64,000 nucleotides of DNA. Source: an uncultured Collinsella sp. (lineage in GTDB: Bacteria > Actinomycetota > Coriobacteriia > Coriobacteriales > Coriobacteriaceae). A program made the position numbers and the translations under genes. The notes below the pieces were generated by a model, which did not search any database, was not told where the DNA came from, and saw only the letters and a program-made list of their open reading frames with translations. This document shows positions 10,801-19,248 of this stretch, in pieces. The stretch is from positions 1 to 64,000 of the forward strand of contig UQMM01000007.1 of NCBI GenBank assembly GCA_900542165.1, written 5' to 3'. Each line of letters opens with the position of its first letter. Position 1 is the stretch's first letter.

Positions 10801-11287
10801 CGGCGCGCTCGACGGCGGGCATCGCATCCTGTTGTTCAGCCAGTTTACGGGTATGCTCGATATCATCGGTAAGCGCTTGGCCAAGGAGGACATCGCCTTC
10901 CTTAAGCTCACGGGCGCTTCGTCTAAGGAGAGCCGCGCCAAGATGGTCGCGCAGTTCCAAGCGGGCGAGGTTCCGGTCTTTTTGATTTCGCTCAAGGCGG
11001 GCGGCGTGGGCCTTAACCTGACGGCTGCCGACGTGGTCATTCACTACGACCCGTGGTGGAACGTGGCGGCGCAGGACCAAGCGACTGACCGTGCACACCG
11101 TATTGGCCAGCAACATGCCGTGACCGTGTACAAGCTCATCGCCAAGGACACGATCGAGGAACGCATTATGCAGATGCAGGAGTCCAAGCGCGACCTGGTC
11201 AACAGCGTGCTCGGCGGCGACGGCATCTCGTCGGCACTGTTCACGCGCGAGGATGTTCTGGCGCTGCTCGGCGGCGACGGTCGCTAA
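7823..11287 (+). CDS. SWIM zinc-finger SNF2-family DEAD/DEAH helicase
   Basis: 1154 residues. The ATG at 7823 has GGAGG five bases upstream, so the in-frame GTG at 7805 is rejected. The N-terminus carries a SWIM zinc finger (YDCDCPAA...GMCKHAIA, about residues 75-94), a DNA/protein-binding module common in bacterial SNF2 proteins. A long middle region without recognised motifs leads to a SNF2 ATPase: LADDMGLGKTLQM (Lys722), DEAQYIKNP, a TGTPIENRLSELWS motif, then the helicase C domain with LFSQFTGMLD, GGVGLNLTAAD and DQATDRAHRIGQ. It probably remodels protein-DNA or transcription complexes (compare RapA), but its substrate cannot be read from sequence. It begins 28 bases after dnaE stops. Confidence 0.88.
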   Translation: MAQGTFVQALRKEAALSGTFMKGRSLMLNGAVLSIEDSGSRFSKNVTVEGSVRGSRGDLYRTHVALDMDEHEVIDYDCDCPAAYRYPGMCKHAIATALAYLDASGIEPVEGLRTPVRTFTAQPKQPARTAPKAPAVNPNFPFPAPVPTSSSLMAALSDLSDARMDELASMRRKLAGSVDPDAPKAVLEPSLVPYYNPLFADRFSWALELRIRCGSVSYVVKDIDGMADAYVRGGTFSYGKKLTFVHTPEAFEDVSTKLLNLVVTTVAYLDDITNSRSASYDFARSGFVAERQLPLSEHSIVYVLDLLRGQTISFEPAWSRGTTTHRTYDVAVEMPPEGEDEALSKRPPLLAAKIAPAAGGSYDLRLPADAYCFASGDVAYLVDTRRARRTDVAFAQHAAPFLSHLLPCRTPVHIAADQVGEFCRMALPILRDYTDLTAPAALDTVAPEPSFAMAIGVDDGLVTCKITVTYGDWSADLFSLGAPGSPFEEQRPGVPPRDEVAEFRVMDTASLYFDFYEGGLAFEERDDESLFCLLTEGLSALSELGEVMLSDRLRQISVRPAPKLSVRATVKSNLLDVELGASGLSAADLAIYLDSYKRHQTFARLTSGDIIRLDEGARAAFGLAEDLGVDAVDLLDGVSLPASSTLFVDSVLARTPALEADRDAAFRRTVERLDTLGKMDFTVPASLKATLRGYQVDGYQWLGSLEHLGLGGILADDMGLGKTLQMIAHVLARVEAGDTKPTLVVCPASLVYNWTAELERFAPSLDVCAIVGAKAQRRVQIAGAAEHNVVVTSYDLMRRDIDEYAGQDFARVVLDEAQYIKNPLTQVARATKRLPAGVRFALTGTPIENRLSELWSIFDFLMPGLLGTRESFAKRFESPVEHAEGDSAARLQALVSPFVLRRVKEDVVADLPEKIEDTVMAQLTGEQRKLYLANQDRIAQQVQHREASEFKKDKLKVLAELTKLRQICCDPRLHYEDYKAGSAKLDTCMELVHGALDGGHRILLFSQFTGMLDIIGKRLAKEDIAFLKLTGASSKESRAKMVAQFQAGEVPVFLISLKAGGVGLNLTAADVVIHYDPWWNVAAQDQATDRAHRIGQQHAVTVYKLIAKDTIEERIMQMQESKRDLVNSVLGGDGISSALFTREDVLALLGGDGR

Positions 11288-11437
11288 CCCGCTCGGGTGG
11301 GGCCGTCAGGGCGGATGGCACACGCTGTCCCATCGTCCCCGCCCGTTATGTGTTCATTTGCAATGCCGTGGATGGTTTGTCTGCCTTTGGGCATAAGAAC
11401 CATCAAGAACATTGGCACATCAGCAAAGGAGAACATC

Positions 11438-11800
11438 ATGGCGAAATTCTTTAAGGACCCCGACGGTAAGCTCATTGCCGCCCTTGGCGACGACGTTGCG
11501 ACCCCTGCCGGTTGCACGGAACTGACTGCAAACACTGAGGACGCGGCGCACGAGAAGCACGTGCCTGTTGTCGAGACCGAGCGTGACGGTCACGTGATTC
11601 GCGCACGCATTGGCTCGGTCGAGCACCCCAGCCTGCCCGAGCACTACATTGAGTGGATCGCGCTTGAGGCCGAGGGCCGCTTAGAGGTTCATTACCTTGA
11701 GCCCGGCATGAAACCCGCGACGTTTTTTGCGGGCGGCTCCAAGACCGGTACCGTCTATGCCTACTGCAACCTGCACGGGCTGTGGTCCGCGACATTCTAG
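11438..11800 (+). CDS. Desulfoferrodoxin-family superoxide reductase
   Basis: 120 residues. It reduces superoxide to peroxide with electrons from rubredoxin-like donors, a typical anaerobe defence in the cytoplasm. All ligands of the catalytic Fe(His)4(Cys) centre II are visible: EKHVPV, the histidines of VEHPSLPEHYIEWI, and Cys and His of YCNLHGLW. The N-terminal segment aligns with the desulforedoxin part of desulfoferrodoxin but keeps only one cysteine, so centre I must be absent. AAAGGAG precedes ATG 11438. Upstream in-frame starts would add unrelated residues. It is a single-gene unit closed by a terminator at 11846-11878. Confidence 0.92.
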   Translation: MAKFFKDPDGKLIAALGDDVATPAGCTELTANTEDAAHEKHVPVVETERDGHVIRARIGSVEHPSLPEHYIEWIALEAEGRLEVHYLEPGMKPATFFAGGSKTGTVYAYCNLHGLWSATF

Positions 11801-11845
11801 GAGCGCGCCCCCGCTCGGGGTATCATAGCTAGCATATGCACATGC

Positions 11846-11878
11846 AAGCGCCGACTGCATTATGCGGCCGGCGCTTTT
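11846..11878 (+). terminator. Rho-independent terminator after the superoxide reductase gene
   Basis: Arms AAGCGCCG and CGGCGCTT, with an inner GCA/TGC pair, are followed by TTTT. It lies 46 bases after the superoxide reductase stop codon. Confidence 0.75.
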
Positions 11879-11917
11879 ACTACGATTTCGATGGATTACG
11901 ACGGAAAGGGCTGAGCC

Positions 11918-13903
11918 ATGAAGCTCGCGCTTGCACAGATCGATATGCGCCTGGGTGATATTGAGGGCATTTGCGGCCGCATCGAGGACCAGGCTCGTCT
12001 GGCCCACGAGCGCGGGGCGCGCGTGCTGTGCGTTCCGGCTCCGCTCTTTATGGGCGCCATGCCCGGTGGCCTGGTGGGCACTGCCGACTTTGAGCACGAC
12101 ATGCTTGCCGGCTTGACTGGTGTCGCCGAGCGTATCCAGGAGCTTGACATGATCTGCGTCGTGCCCGCGGCGGTTTCGTTTGAGGGCCAGCCGCTGCTCG
12201 ACTACATGATGCTCAAGGACGGTCATGTGGTGCCGGCGCGTTCGAGCATTGCCCTGCAGCGTGGCGAGAACAACGACACGCGTTGGGCGCCGCCGGTGTT
12301 TGACGTGGACGGCGTGCGCATCGCCGTGATTTTTGACTTGGACCGCGAGCTCGAGATGTTGCCGACCGGTGTTGACCTCATCGCGTATTTCCAATTCAAC
12401 GCGTTTGACATGACTGACCGCGAGACTGCCGCCATTGCCGCCGTTCGCAGCGGCGCCTATCGCAAGATCGCATCCAAGCGCAGCGTGTGGTTTGCCTGCA
12501 TGGCGCCGGTCGGTGCCTATGACGAGTCGGTGTATACCGGCGGTTCGTTTGTGCTCGACGACTGCGGTCGCGTGGTGGCCCAGGCGTCGTGTTTTGAGGA
12601 GAGCCTGCTGGTTCAGGAGATTCAGCGCGGCATGATGCTCGATGCCCTGGAGGATCACGAACTGCCCGAGTTCCGTTCCGAGGAGTGGATGTGGCAGGCG
12701 CTGGTGCTCGCCGTGCGCGACAACGCCCGAGCCCACGGTGCGTCGCGTGCTGTGGTGGCACTCGAGGGCGACTTGCCGTCGTCTTTGCTGGCGGCGCTGG
12801 CCGTCGACGCTCTGGGCCCGCGTAATGTGATTGGCCTGGTGCTGGGGCGCAACTGTATCTTTACGCCGGCGCAGGAAGAGGCCGAGGCTGCCCGCTGTGC
12901 CGCCGTCCGCGCCATCGCCGAGCGTTTGCACATTCGCACCGTCGAGCGCGATGCACCGGATGCGGCGCGTGTGCTCGATCGCGACGTGTCGGCGGGCGAT
13001 GCCGAGCGTCTGCGCTCGCGCACGTTGGGCCTCATGCTGGAGGACACGGCGTTCGAGCTGGGTGCGATGGCGCTGAGCCCGCTGTCCAAAACCGAGTACG
13101 CGCTGGCGGCGCCGGCGCTTTGCGGCGGCTATCAGGGCGATTACGCGCCTTTTGGCGATGTGTACCTGTCGACGCTTGAGTTTGTGGCGCGTGTGCGCAA
13201 CCGCACGTCTTCCGTGGTGCCCCAAGAGCTCGTGACGCTCAACGCGGTGGAGGATTGCATGGAGCGTGTGCTGGCGCAGGCGCTCTCGACGCTCGACGGC
13301 CCGGTTGATATGCTCGACCGCGCGGCACAGCTGCTCGGCGGGCTTGAGCCGGGTGAGGTCGATGGCGCGCTCGAGGCGCACGTGGACCGCAATCGATCTT
13401 TCGACGACATCCCGATGGCCGCTGGCAGGCCTGAGGCTTGCTCGCTGCTGCTGATGCTCGTTCGACAGGGTGAGGCTGCCCGCCGCATGTTGCCGACGGC
13501 GCCGATCGTCTCGGCCCGTTCGTTTGCCGAGCGCTCCTGGCCGTATATGCTCGCGTGGTCCGACCTGGGGCTTAACGGCAAGGAGCGTATGACGGTCGAT
13601 TCGCTGGCGCGCGCCGAGGTGCGCCGTTTTGCTGACGAGGATACGAGCGAGCGCGTGCGAAACGAGATGATGGGCGTGCTGGGCGAGCTACTGGGTATTT
13701 CGCCCGAGCAGATGGAGGAGCTGCGCTCTGAGGATGGCCAGCGTCGTCTGCATGAGGGTATGAAAAAGTTCGAGGGCGAGGTTCAGGACGCCATCGATAA
13801 GATGATGGGCGGTCAGGGCGGCTCGCAGGGTGGGCCCCAGGGCACGCCGATGCCGCATCCGCCGATAGATCCGAGGCAGTTCCCGTTCTTCTCGCAGAAC
13901 TAA
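11918..13903 (+). CDS. NAD+ synthetase-like two-domain protein with both active sites degenerate
   Basis: 661 residues with the layout of glutamine-dependent NadE: a nitrilase-like domain (about 1-250) and an ATP-pyrophosphatase domain (about 255-530), then a unique Gly/Gln/Pro-rich tail. Homology is visible in LALAQIDMRLGDIEG and in LLAALAVDALGPRNVIGLVLG. The catalytic residues are gone. The nitrilase Glu of the FPE motif is Ala41 (VPAPLFMG). The nucleophile Cys of GVxxxICED is Asp140 (GVRIAVIFDLD). The PP-loop SGGxDS reads EGDLPS (283-288). The GDMxGGxxxIGD loop reads GGYQGDYAPFGD. The reading frame is intact with normal codon use, so this is a pseudoenzyme or a protein with a new role rather than a decaying gene. 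Start ATG 11918 has GGAAAGG upstream. Confidence 0.72.
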   Translation: MKLALAQIDMRLGDIEGICGRIEDQARLAHERGARVLCVPAPLFMGAMPGGLVGTADFEHDMLAGLTGVAERIQELDMICVVPAAVSFEGQPLLDYMMLKDGHVVPARSSIALQRGENNDTRWAPPVFDVDGVRIAVIFDLDRELEMLPTGVDLIAYFQFNAFDMTDRETAAIAAVRSGAYRKIASKRSVWFACMAPVGAYDESVYTGGSFVLDDCGRVVAQASCFEESLLVQEIQRGMMLDALEDHELPEFRSEEWMWQALVLAVRDNARAHGASRAVVALEGDLPSSLLAALAVDALGPRNVIGLVLGRNCIFTPAQEEAEAARCAAVRAIAERLHIRTVERDAPDAARVLDRDVSAGDAERLRSRTLGLMLEDTAFELGAMALSPLSKTEYALAAPALCGGYQGDYAPFGDVYLSTLEFVARVRNRTSSVVPQELVTLNAVEDCMERVLAQALSTLDGPVDMLDRAAQLLGGLEPGEVDGALEAHVDRNRSFDDIPMAAGRPEACSLLLMLVRQGEAARRMLPTAPIVSARSFAERSWPYMLAWSDLGLNGKERMTVDSLARAEVRRFADEDTSERVRNEMMGVLGELLGISPEQMEELRSEDGQRRLHEGMKKFEGEVQDAIDKMMGGQGGSQGGPQGTPMPHPPIDPRQFPFFSQN

Positions 13904-14040
13904 ACTGGGGATAGGATTCGCTTCCAACCCTGACACTTCAACTAAGCATCTTGGCCCCGTTGTGTTATTCTAGAACAGACGTTCGTGAGTAGTGCGCGGG
14001 GCCTTGCCTTGCGCTTGGTAAAAGGCGAGGGGAGGTTGGC

Positions 14041-14562
14041 TTGGTCATTTTGGGCATCGATCCCGGTTTGGCTCATACGGGTTGGGGGATTATCGAGGAG
14101 CGGCGTGGCGAGGTTCGCTGCCGTGCCTATGGCTGCATCGAGACCAGTGCCGGAAGTCCGCTCGCAGTGCGCCTGTCGCATATCGCCCATGACCTTAAGG
14201 ACGTCGTCGAGCGTTATCGACCCGACACAGCTGCTGTCGAGAGCATCTACTTTGGTGCCAACGTTCGTTCGGCCATCCCCACGGCGCATGCCCGCGGTGC
14301 TGCGCTTGTGGCGCTTTCGGAGTGCGCGCTCGAGATTGGCGAGTACACGCCCATGCAGATTAAACAGGCTGTGGTGGGCACCGGCGCCGCGGACAAGCGG
14401 CAGGTCGCCTACATGGTACGCACGCTCACGCAGCTCGACCACGAACCGCATCCCGACCATGCCGCCGATGCCCTGGCTTGCGCCATATGCCACGTAAACC
14501 TCAGCCGCACCCGCGCCCTCACCGGTGGCGAGTTCTATCAACAGAGAGGAACCGGATACTGA
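14041..14562 (+). CDS. ruvC: Holliday junction endodeoxyribonuclease RuvC
   Basis: 173 residues. It resolves Holliday junctions with RuvAB. It starts with TTG at 14041, supported by GGAGG at 14031-14035 and by the conserved N-terminus VILGIDPGLAHTGWG, which contains the first catalytic Asp. The other acidic residues are Glu in AAVESIYFG and Asp in HPDHAADALACAI. It is the first gene of a tight ruvC-ruvA-ruvB operon; its TGA overlaps the ruvA ATG. Confidence 0.96.
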   Translation: MVILGIDPGLAHTGWGIIEERRGEVRCRAYGCIETSAGSPLAVRLSHIAHDLKDVVERYRPDTAAVESIYFGANVRSAIPTAHARGAALVALSECALEIGEYTPMQIKQAVVGTGAADKRQVAYMVRTLTQLDHEPHPDHAADALACAICHVNLSRTRALTGGEFYQQRGTGY

Positions 14563-15182
14563 TGATTTCCCAGCTCCACGGAACGCTTGTCGAGGCCACG
14601 ATGAGTTCTGCTGTCGTCGATGTGTCGGGCGTTGGCTTTGAGCTCGGCATCTCGGGCAGCACTGCGGCCACGTTGCCGACGCCCGGCGGCGAGGTCCGCC
14701 TCTACACGCGTATGCAGGTGCGCGAGGACGCCATGACACTTTTCGGTTTTTCCTCAAAGGATGAGCGCACGATGTTCGACCGGCTCGTGTCCGTCTCGGG
14801 CGTTGGCCCGCGCTTGGCGCTCGCCGTGCTTTCCACCTATACCGTGGGGCAGCTGTATTCGCTGGTGATGGCCGAGGACGACAAGGGCATGGCCAAGGTA
14901 CCCGGTGTGGGCAAAAAGACAGCTCAGCGCCTGATCCTGGAACTCAAGAGCACCTTTGCCAAGGATAAGGGCTTTGTGCCGGTCGACGTGATTCCCGGCC
15001 AGGTTGCGATGCCGGTTCCCGCCGCCGCTCCTTCGGCGATTGATGATGCCCGTGCGGCACTCCTTTCCATGGGCTTTAGCCCGCAGGAGACCGATGTTGC
15101 CCTGAGCGGGTATGATGGGCAGAATATGCGTGTCGAGGATCTGCTCGGCGCGGCGCTTAAGCGACTCGGAATGGATGCGTGA
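14562..15182 (+). CDS. ruvA: Holliday junction branch migration protein RuvA
   Basis: 206 residues. It binds the four-way junction as a tetramer and loads RuvB. The N-terminal OB-fold ([28 protein letters not shown]) is followed by two helix-hairpin-helix motifs ([17 protein letters not shown] and [19 protein letters not shown]) and a C-terminal UBA-like domain III (about residues 155-205). The ATG at 14562 overlaps the ruvC stop codon (TGATG), indicating translational coupling. Confidence 0.97.
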   Translation: MISQLHGTLVEATMSSAVVDVSGVGFELGISGSTAATLPTPGGEVRLYTRMQVREDAMTLFGFSSKDERTMFDRLVSVSGVGPRLALAVLSTYTVGQLYSLVMAEDDKGMAKVPGVGKKTAQRLILELKSTFAKDKGFVPVDVIPGQVAMPVPAAAPSAIDDARAALLSMGFSPQETDVALSGYDGQNMRVEDLLGAALKRLGMDA

Positions 15183-16249
15183 TGTGGGAAGCCGATGACT
15201 CTCAGGACCTGTGGGCGACGCCCGGCAACTCGCCGGCGGCATCCATGGCGCACGGCGAGCGCATGGTGGGCTCGGAGCTGACGGCCGAAGACCTCGATGT
15301 CGACCGTACCCTGCGTCCCCAGCGCTTGGATGACTACTGCGGTCAGGAGCATATCAAGCAGAGCCTTCGCGTGCTCATCGAGGCAGCGCAGAGCCGTGGC
15401 GAAACGCTCGACCACGTGATTTTCTCGGGTCCTCCGGGCCTGGGCAAGACCACGCTGGCCACCGTTATCGCCAACGAGCTGGGCGCTCAGATCAAGACCA
15501 CGAGTGGCCCTGCCATCGCGCGCACGGGCGACCTGGCAGCCATCCTTACTAACTTGCAGCCTGGTGATGTGCTGTTTATCGACGAGATCCACCGCCTCAA
15601 CCGTTCGGTCGAGGAGGTCCTGTACCCCGCGATGGAGGACTTTGCCCTCGATATCGTGATTGGCAAGGGTCCGGCGGCTCGCTCGATTCGCCTGGATATT
15701 CCCAAGTTTACGCTGGTAGCGGCAACGACCCGCTCGGGCATGTTGACCGGCCCGTTGCGCGACCGCTTTGGCATTTCATATCGCCTGGATTACTACACGG
15801 TCGAGGAGCTCGCGCAGATTGTGACGCGCTCGGCGACTATCCTGGGCGTGACGATCGACCATCCCAGTGCACTCGAGATCGGCTCGCGTTCGCGCGGCAC
15901 GCCACGTCTTGCCAACCGCCTGCTCAAGCGCGTGCGCGATTACGCACAGGTGCGCGGCAACGGCCCCATCGAGCTCGATATCTGTCGCCAGGCGCTTGAG
16001 TTCTTCGAGATCGATGAGCTCGGTCTGGACTGGATGGATATTCGCATTTTGGAGACGCTCGCTAAGACGTTCTCCGGTCGTGCCGTGGGACTTACGACCC
16101 TTGCCAGCGCGGTGGGCGAGGACCCGGGCACGCTCGAGGATGTCTATGAGCCCTATTTGCTGCAGTGCGGGTTGATGATTCGTACGCCGCAGGGCCGTCA
16201 GGCAACCCTTCGCACCTTTGAGCACCTGGGGATTGAACCTACCGTTTAG
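15182..16249 (+). CDS. ruvB: Holliday junction branch migration DNA helicase RuvB
   Basis: 355 residues. AAA+ motor that pulls DNA through the RuvA-bound junction. Walker A is [13 protein letters not shown], Walker [11 protein letters not shown], sensor 1 [17 protein letters not shown], followed by the small AAA lid and a C-terminal winged helix ([26 protein letters not shown], given in two parts here: [12 protein letters not shown] and VYEPYLLQ). The ATG at 15182 overlaps the ruvA stop; a GTG one codon earlier is the alternative start. The N-terminus has about 30 extra residues before the conserved RP-x-x-L region. Confidence 0.97.
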   Translation: MWEADDSQDLWATPGNSPAASMAHGERMVGSELTAEDLDVDRTLRPQRLDDYCGQEHIKQSLRVLIEAAQSRGETLDHVIFSGPPGLGKTTLATVIANELGAQIKTTSGPAIARTGDLAAILTNLQPGDVLFIDEIHRLNRSVEEVLYPAMEDFALDIVIGKGPAARSIRLDIPKFTLVAATTRSGMLTGPLRDRFGISYRLDYYTVEELAQIVTRSATILGVTIDHPSALEIGSRSRGTPRLANRLLKRVRDYAQVRGNGPIELDICRQALEFFEIDELGLDWMDIRILETLAKTFSGRAVGLTTLASAVGEDPGTLEDVYEPYLLQCGLMIRTPQGRQATLRTFEHLGIEPTV

Positions 16250-16393
16250 GGCGCTTTGTTTTGGCTAGTCTGTAGGCTATCGCTGAGCATTGGATAAACA
16301 TATCGCCATTCATCGGTTACGGGTGTTTTACTATTGCGCGCCCGTGCTATGCTGAATTGGTCTTTTTCTCATTCGGTAACGAAAGGACCGCCC

Positions 16394-18061
16394 ATGCCTA
16401 CTGACATCGAAATCGCACGTTCCGTCACGCCGCTGCCCATTACCGAGGTGGCTAAGAACGCCGGCGTCGACGTAAAGCACCTGATTCCGTACGGCTTCGA
16501 CAAGGCTAAGGTCGACTATTCGCTGCTCAACGAGCCGACCGATCACCAGGCCAAGCTCGTCCTCGTGACCGCTATCAACCCAACGCCTGCGGGCGAGGGC
16601 AAGACCACCACGACCATCGGTCTGGCCGATGGCCTGCGTCGTCGCGGCGTCAAGAGTGCCGTGGCCCTGCGCGAGCCTTCGCTCGGCCCCGTCTTTGGCG
16701 TTAAGGGCGGTGCTGCCGGCGGCGGCTGGGCTCAGGTCATCCCCATGGAGGATATCAACCTGCACTTTACCGGCGACTTCCACGCTATCGGTGCTGCCAA
16801 CAACCTGCTGGCCGCCATGCTCGACAACCATATTCAGCAGGGCAATCAACTCGGTATTGACGTTAAACGCATCACTTGGAAGCGCGTCGTCGATATGAAC
16901 GACCGTCAGCTGCGCCACGTCATCGACGGCATTGGCGGTAAAGCCCAGGGCGTGCCGCGCGAGGACGGATTCGATATCACCGTCGCCTCCGAGGTCATGG
17001 CAATCCTGTGCCTGTCTACGAGCATCAGCGACCTCAAGGAACGCTTGGGTGAGATCGTCGTCGGCTACAGCTTTGCCGGCGAGCCCGTCCGTGCCCGCGA
17101 CCTTAAGGCCCAGGGTGCCATGGCCGCGTTGCTTAAGGACGCGCTCAAGCCCAACCTGGTGCAAACGCTCGAGGGCACGCCCGCGTTTGTCCACGGCGGT
17201 CCCTTCGCCAACATTGCCCACGGCTGCAACTCCATCATGGCCACGCGTATGGCGATGCGCTTTGGCGATGTCGCCATTACCGAGGCCGGCTTCGGTGCCG
17301 ATCTGGGCGCCGAGAAATTCCTCGATATCAAGTGCCGCATGACGGGCGTTCGCCCCAGCGCCGTCGTGATCGTCGCGACCGCTCGTGCGTTGAAGTACAA
17401 CGGTGGCATCGCCAAGGCCGATCTCAACGAGGAGAACCTCGAGGCACTCAAGGCCGGCATGCCCAACCTGCTGCGCCACGTCGATAACATCCAGAATGTC
17501 TACGGTCTGCCTTGTGTGGTCGCCATCAACCGCTTCCCGACGGACACCGAGGCCGAGCTCGAGCTCATCGAGTCCGAGTGCCAGAAGCTCGGCGTCAACG
17601 TTAAGCTTTCCGAGGTCTGGGCCAAGGGCGGCGAGGGCGCGCTCGAGCTGGCCGATGAGGTCATGCGTCTGATTGAGCAGCCGAGCGAGCTCAAGTTTGC
17701 CTATGAGGACGGCGCTGATGTCGCTGATGCCCTCGAGGCCGTTGCCACCAAGGTCTATCGCGCCGATGGCGTCGACTTTACCCCGGCTGCCAAGCGCCAG
17801 CTCGCCGAGCTGCGCGAGAACGGCTTTGGTAACCTGCCGGTGTGCGTCGCCAAGACCCAGTACAGCTTTAGTGATAACGCCAAAGCTCTGGGCGCGCCCG
17901 AGAACTTCCGCATCACCGTGCGCGAGCTCAAGGTTTCCGCCGGCGCCCACTTTGTGGTCGCGCTGACCGGCAACGTCTTGACCATGCCGGGCCTGCCCAA
18001 GGTGCCCGCGGCCGAAAACATCGACGTCGACAACGACGGCAACATTACCGGCCTGTTCTAA
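16394..18061 (+). CDS. fhs: Formate-tetrahydrofolate ligase
   Basis: 555 residues. It makes 10-formyl-THF from formate, THF and ATP, the entry to the C1-folate pool. The nucleotide-binding motif [19 protein letters not shown] begins near residue 63, followed by [20 protein letters not shown] and the [17 protein letters not shown] motif. The length is standard for the family. ATG 16394 is preferred; an upstream in-frame start would add unconserved residues, and GAAAGGA lies before 16394. It works with the FolD and cyclodeaminase encoded at 37.6-39.1 kb. A candidate promoter is TTTTAC near 16326 with TATGCT near 16348. Ends in the terminator at 18087-18122. Confidence 0.97.
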   Translation: MPTDIEIARSVTPLPITEVAKNAGVDVKHLIPYGFDKAKVDYSLLNEPTDHQAKLVLVTAINPTPAGEGKTTTTIGLADGLRRRGVKSAVALREPSLGPVFGVKGGAAGGGWAQVIPMEDINLHFTGDFHAIGAANNLLAAMLDNHIQQGNQLGIDVKRITWKRVVDMNDRQLRHVIDGIGGKAQGVPREDGFDITVASEVMAILCLSTSISDLKERLGEIVVGYSFAGEPVRARDLKAQGAMAALLKDALKPNLVQTLEGTPAFVHGGPFANIAHGCNSIMATRMAMRFGDVAITEAGFGADLGAEKFLDIKCRMTGVRPSAVVIVATARALKYNGGIAKADLNEENLEALKAGMPNLLRHVDNIQNVYGLPCVVAINRFPTDTEAELELIESECQKLGVNVKLSEVWAKGGEGALELADEVMRLIEQPSELKFAYEDGADVADALEAVATKVYRADGVDFTPAAKRQLAELRENGFGNLPVCVAKTQYSFSDNAKALGAPENFRITVRELKVSAGAHFVVALTGNVLTMPGLPKVPAAENIDVDNDGNITGLF

Positions 18062-18086
18062 GCCTGCTGCTCATAGCCGCTTGCAC

Positions 18087-18122
18087 GCCCCGCCGCGCCC
18101 ACAAGGCACGGCGGGGCTTTTT
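18087..18122 (+). terminator. Rho-independent terminator of fhs
   Basis: Nine-base arms GCCCCGCCG and CGGCGGGGC with a 13-base loop, followed by TTTTT. It is 26 bases after the fhs stop codon. Confidence 0.85.
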
Positions 18123-18240
18123 GATCCTTAGGCCCGCGCATGTCTTGTAGATACCGACGGACTCTGCCCGTCATAGGCTTTTGCGCGGGTAGAATGCATG
18201 GATAACTTGAGGCTCACGCGCGACGGAAAGGAATCGTTGC

Positions 18241-19230
18241 ATGGATCAGGACAAGACAACCGTGATGGGCGGCTACGGTTCCGCGCAGGCTGGCGATAGC
18301 GCCGATGCGACCCGCGTTGTTCCTAACCCCGGTTATACCGACCCCGCCGCGACGCAGCCTTCTGCCGAGTCCACCCGGGTTATGGGCTATGGCGACATGG
18401 CGCAGGATTCTTACGCTGCATCTTCGCAAGGCCCCTATGGCAACGCAGCTCCGGACCCGTTTGATTACGCGCCGCAGGATTCTTATGCCGTCTCGACGCC
18501 GAATCCCTATGATGACCTGCCGCAAAATCCCATTCCGCAGCCTCAGCAGACGACGTATATGCCTCGCACGGCGCAGCCTCGCTACGAGTCGCGCGAGCCG
18601 TATCGCGAGTACCCCAAGTCGATTCCGCAATATGGCGAGGACGAGGAGAAGAAGCCGTCGCGTTCGTCGAGCGTGATCAAGAAGATCCTCATCGTACTGG
18701 CGATCTTCTTTGCGCTGTCGGTTGTGTTTGCCATCGTGTCGGGCATGCTTAACAAGCGAGGGAGTTCAACGGCCGATGCCACTGCCGAGCAAACCGAGTC
18801 CGCTTCGTCTAGCACCGTCGATCTTAGCGATATCCCGGGGCAGTACTGGTCCAACGCCAAGAAGATCCTCAAGTCGCGCGGCGCCGATCTTTCGAATGCC
18901 GTGGTCCTGACTGATGATGGCTCAACGCCCGTCGTCGATGCCAACTGGGTCGTTACTTCTGCCTACTATAACGACAACGGCAACCTCGAAATTCAACTCA
19001 CGCACAAGAACAGCTCGGGCAACTCGTCCGACGGCCAAAGCGGTACCGACAGCTCGAGCTCCAATACGCTGGAGGACTTGAGCAACAAGGCACAGGAGTT
19101 GGGAGACAAGGCCCAAGAGCTGGGCGACACGGCCCAGAACCTGGGCGACACCGCCCAGAACCTGGGTGATATGGCGACGGATGCCTGGAACGCGCTGCAA
19201 AACGGCATCTCGGGCGCGCAGGGAAACTAG
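18241..19230 (+). CDS. Single-pass membrane protein with disordered N-terminus and PASTA-like extracellular segment
   Basis: 329 residues, no family recognised with certainty. Residues 1-135 are Pro/Gln/Tyr/Ser-rich and probably disordered in the cytoplasm. A membrane helix (about 142-168) follows a basic stretch. Outside lies a Ser/Thr linker, then a roughly 60-residue compact segment beginning IPGQYWSNAKKILKSRG whose helix plus VVTSAYYNDNG pattern resembles a PASTA domain. The tail has repeated LGD-TAQN heptad-like units (about 285-315), likely coiled coil. AAAGGAA precedes ATG 18241. The layout suggests a cell-envelope protein, perhaps a peptidoglycan-sensing one. Function unknown. Confidence 0.7.
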   Translation: MDQDKTTVMGGYGSAQAGDSADATRVVPNPGYTDPAATQPSAESTRVMGYGDMAQDSYAASSQGPYGNAAPDPFDYAPQDSYAVSTPNPYDDLPQNPIPQPQQTTYMPRTAQPRYESREPYREYPKSIPQYGEDEEKKPSRSSSVIKKILIVLAIFFALSVVFAIVSGMLNKRGSSTADATAEQTESASSSTVDLSDIPGQYWSNAKKILKSRGADLSNAVVLTDDGSTPVVDANWVVTSAYYNDNGNLEIQLTHKNSSGNSSDGQSGTDSSSSNTLEDLSNKAQELGDKAQELGDTAQNLGDTAQNLGDMATDAWNALQNGISGAQGN

Positions 19231-19248
19231 CGGACGAGCGGAGCGGGG

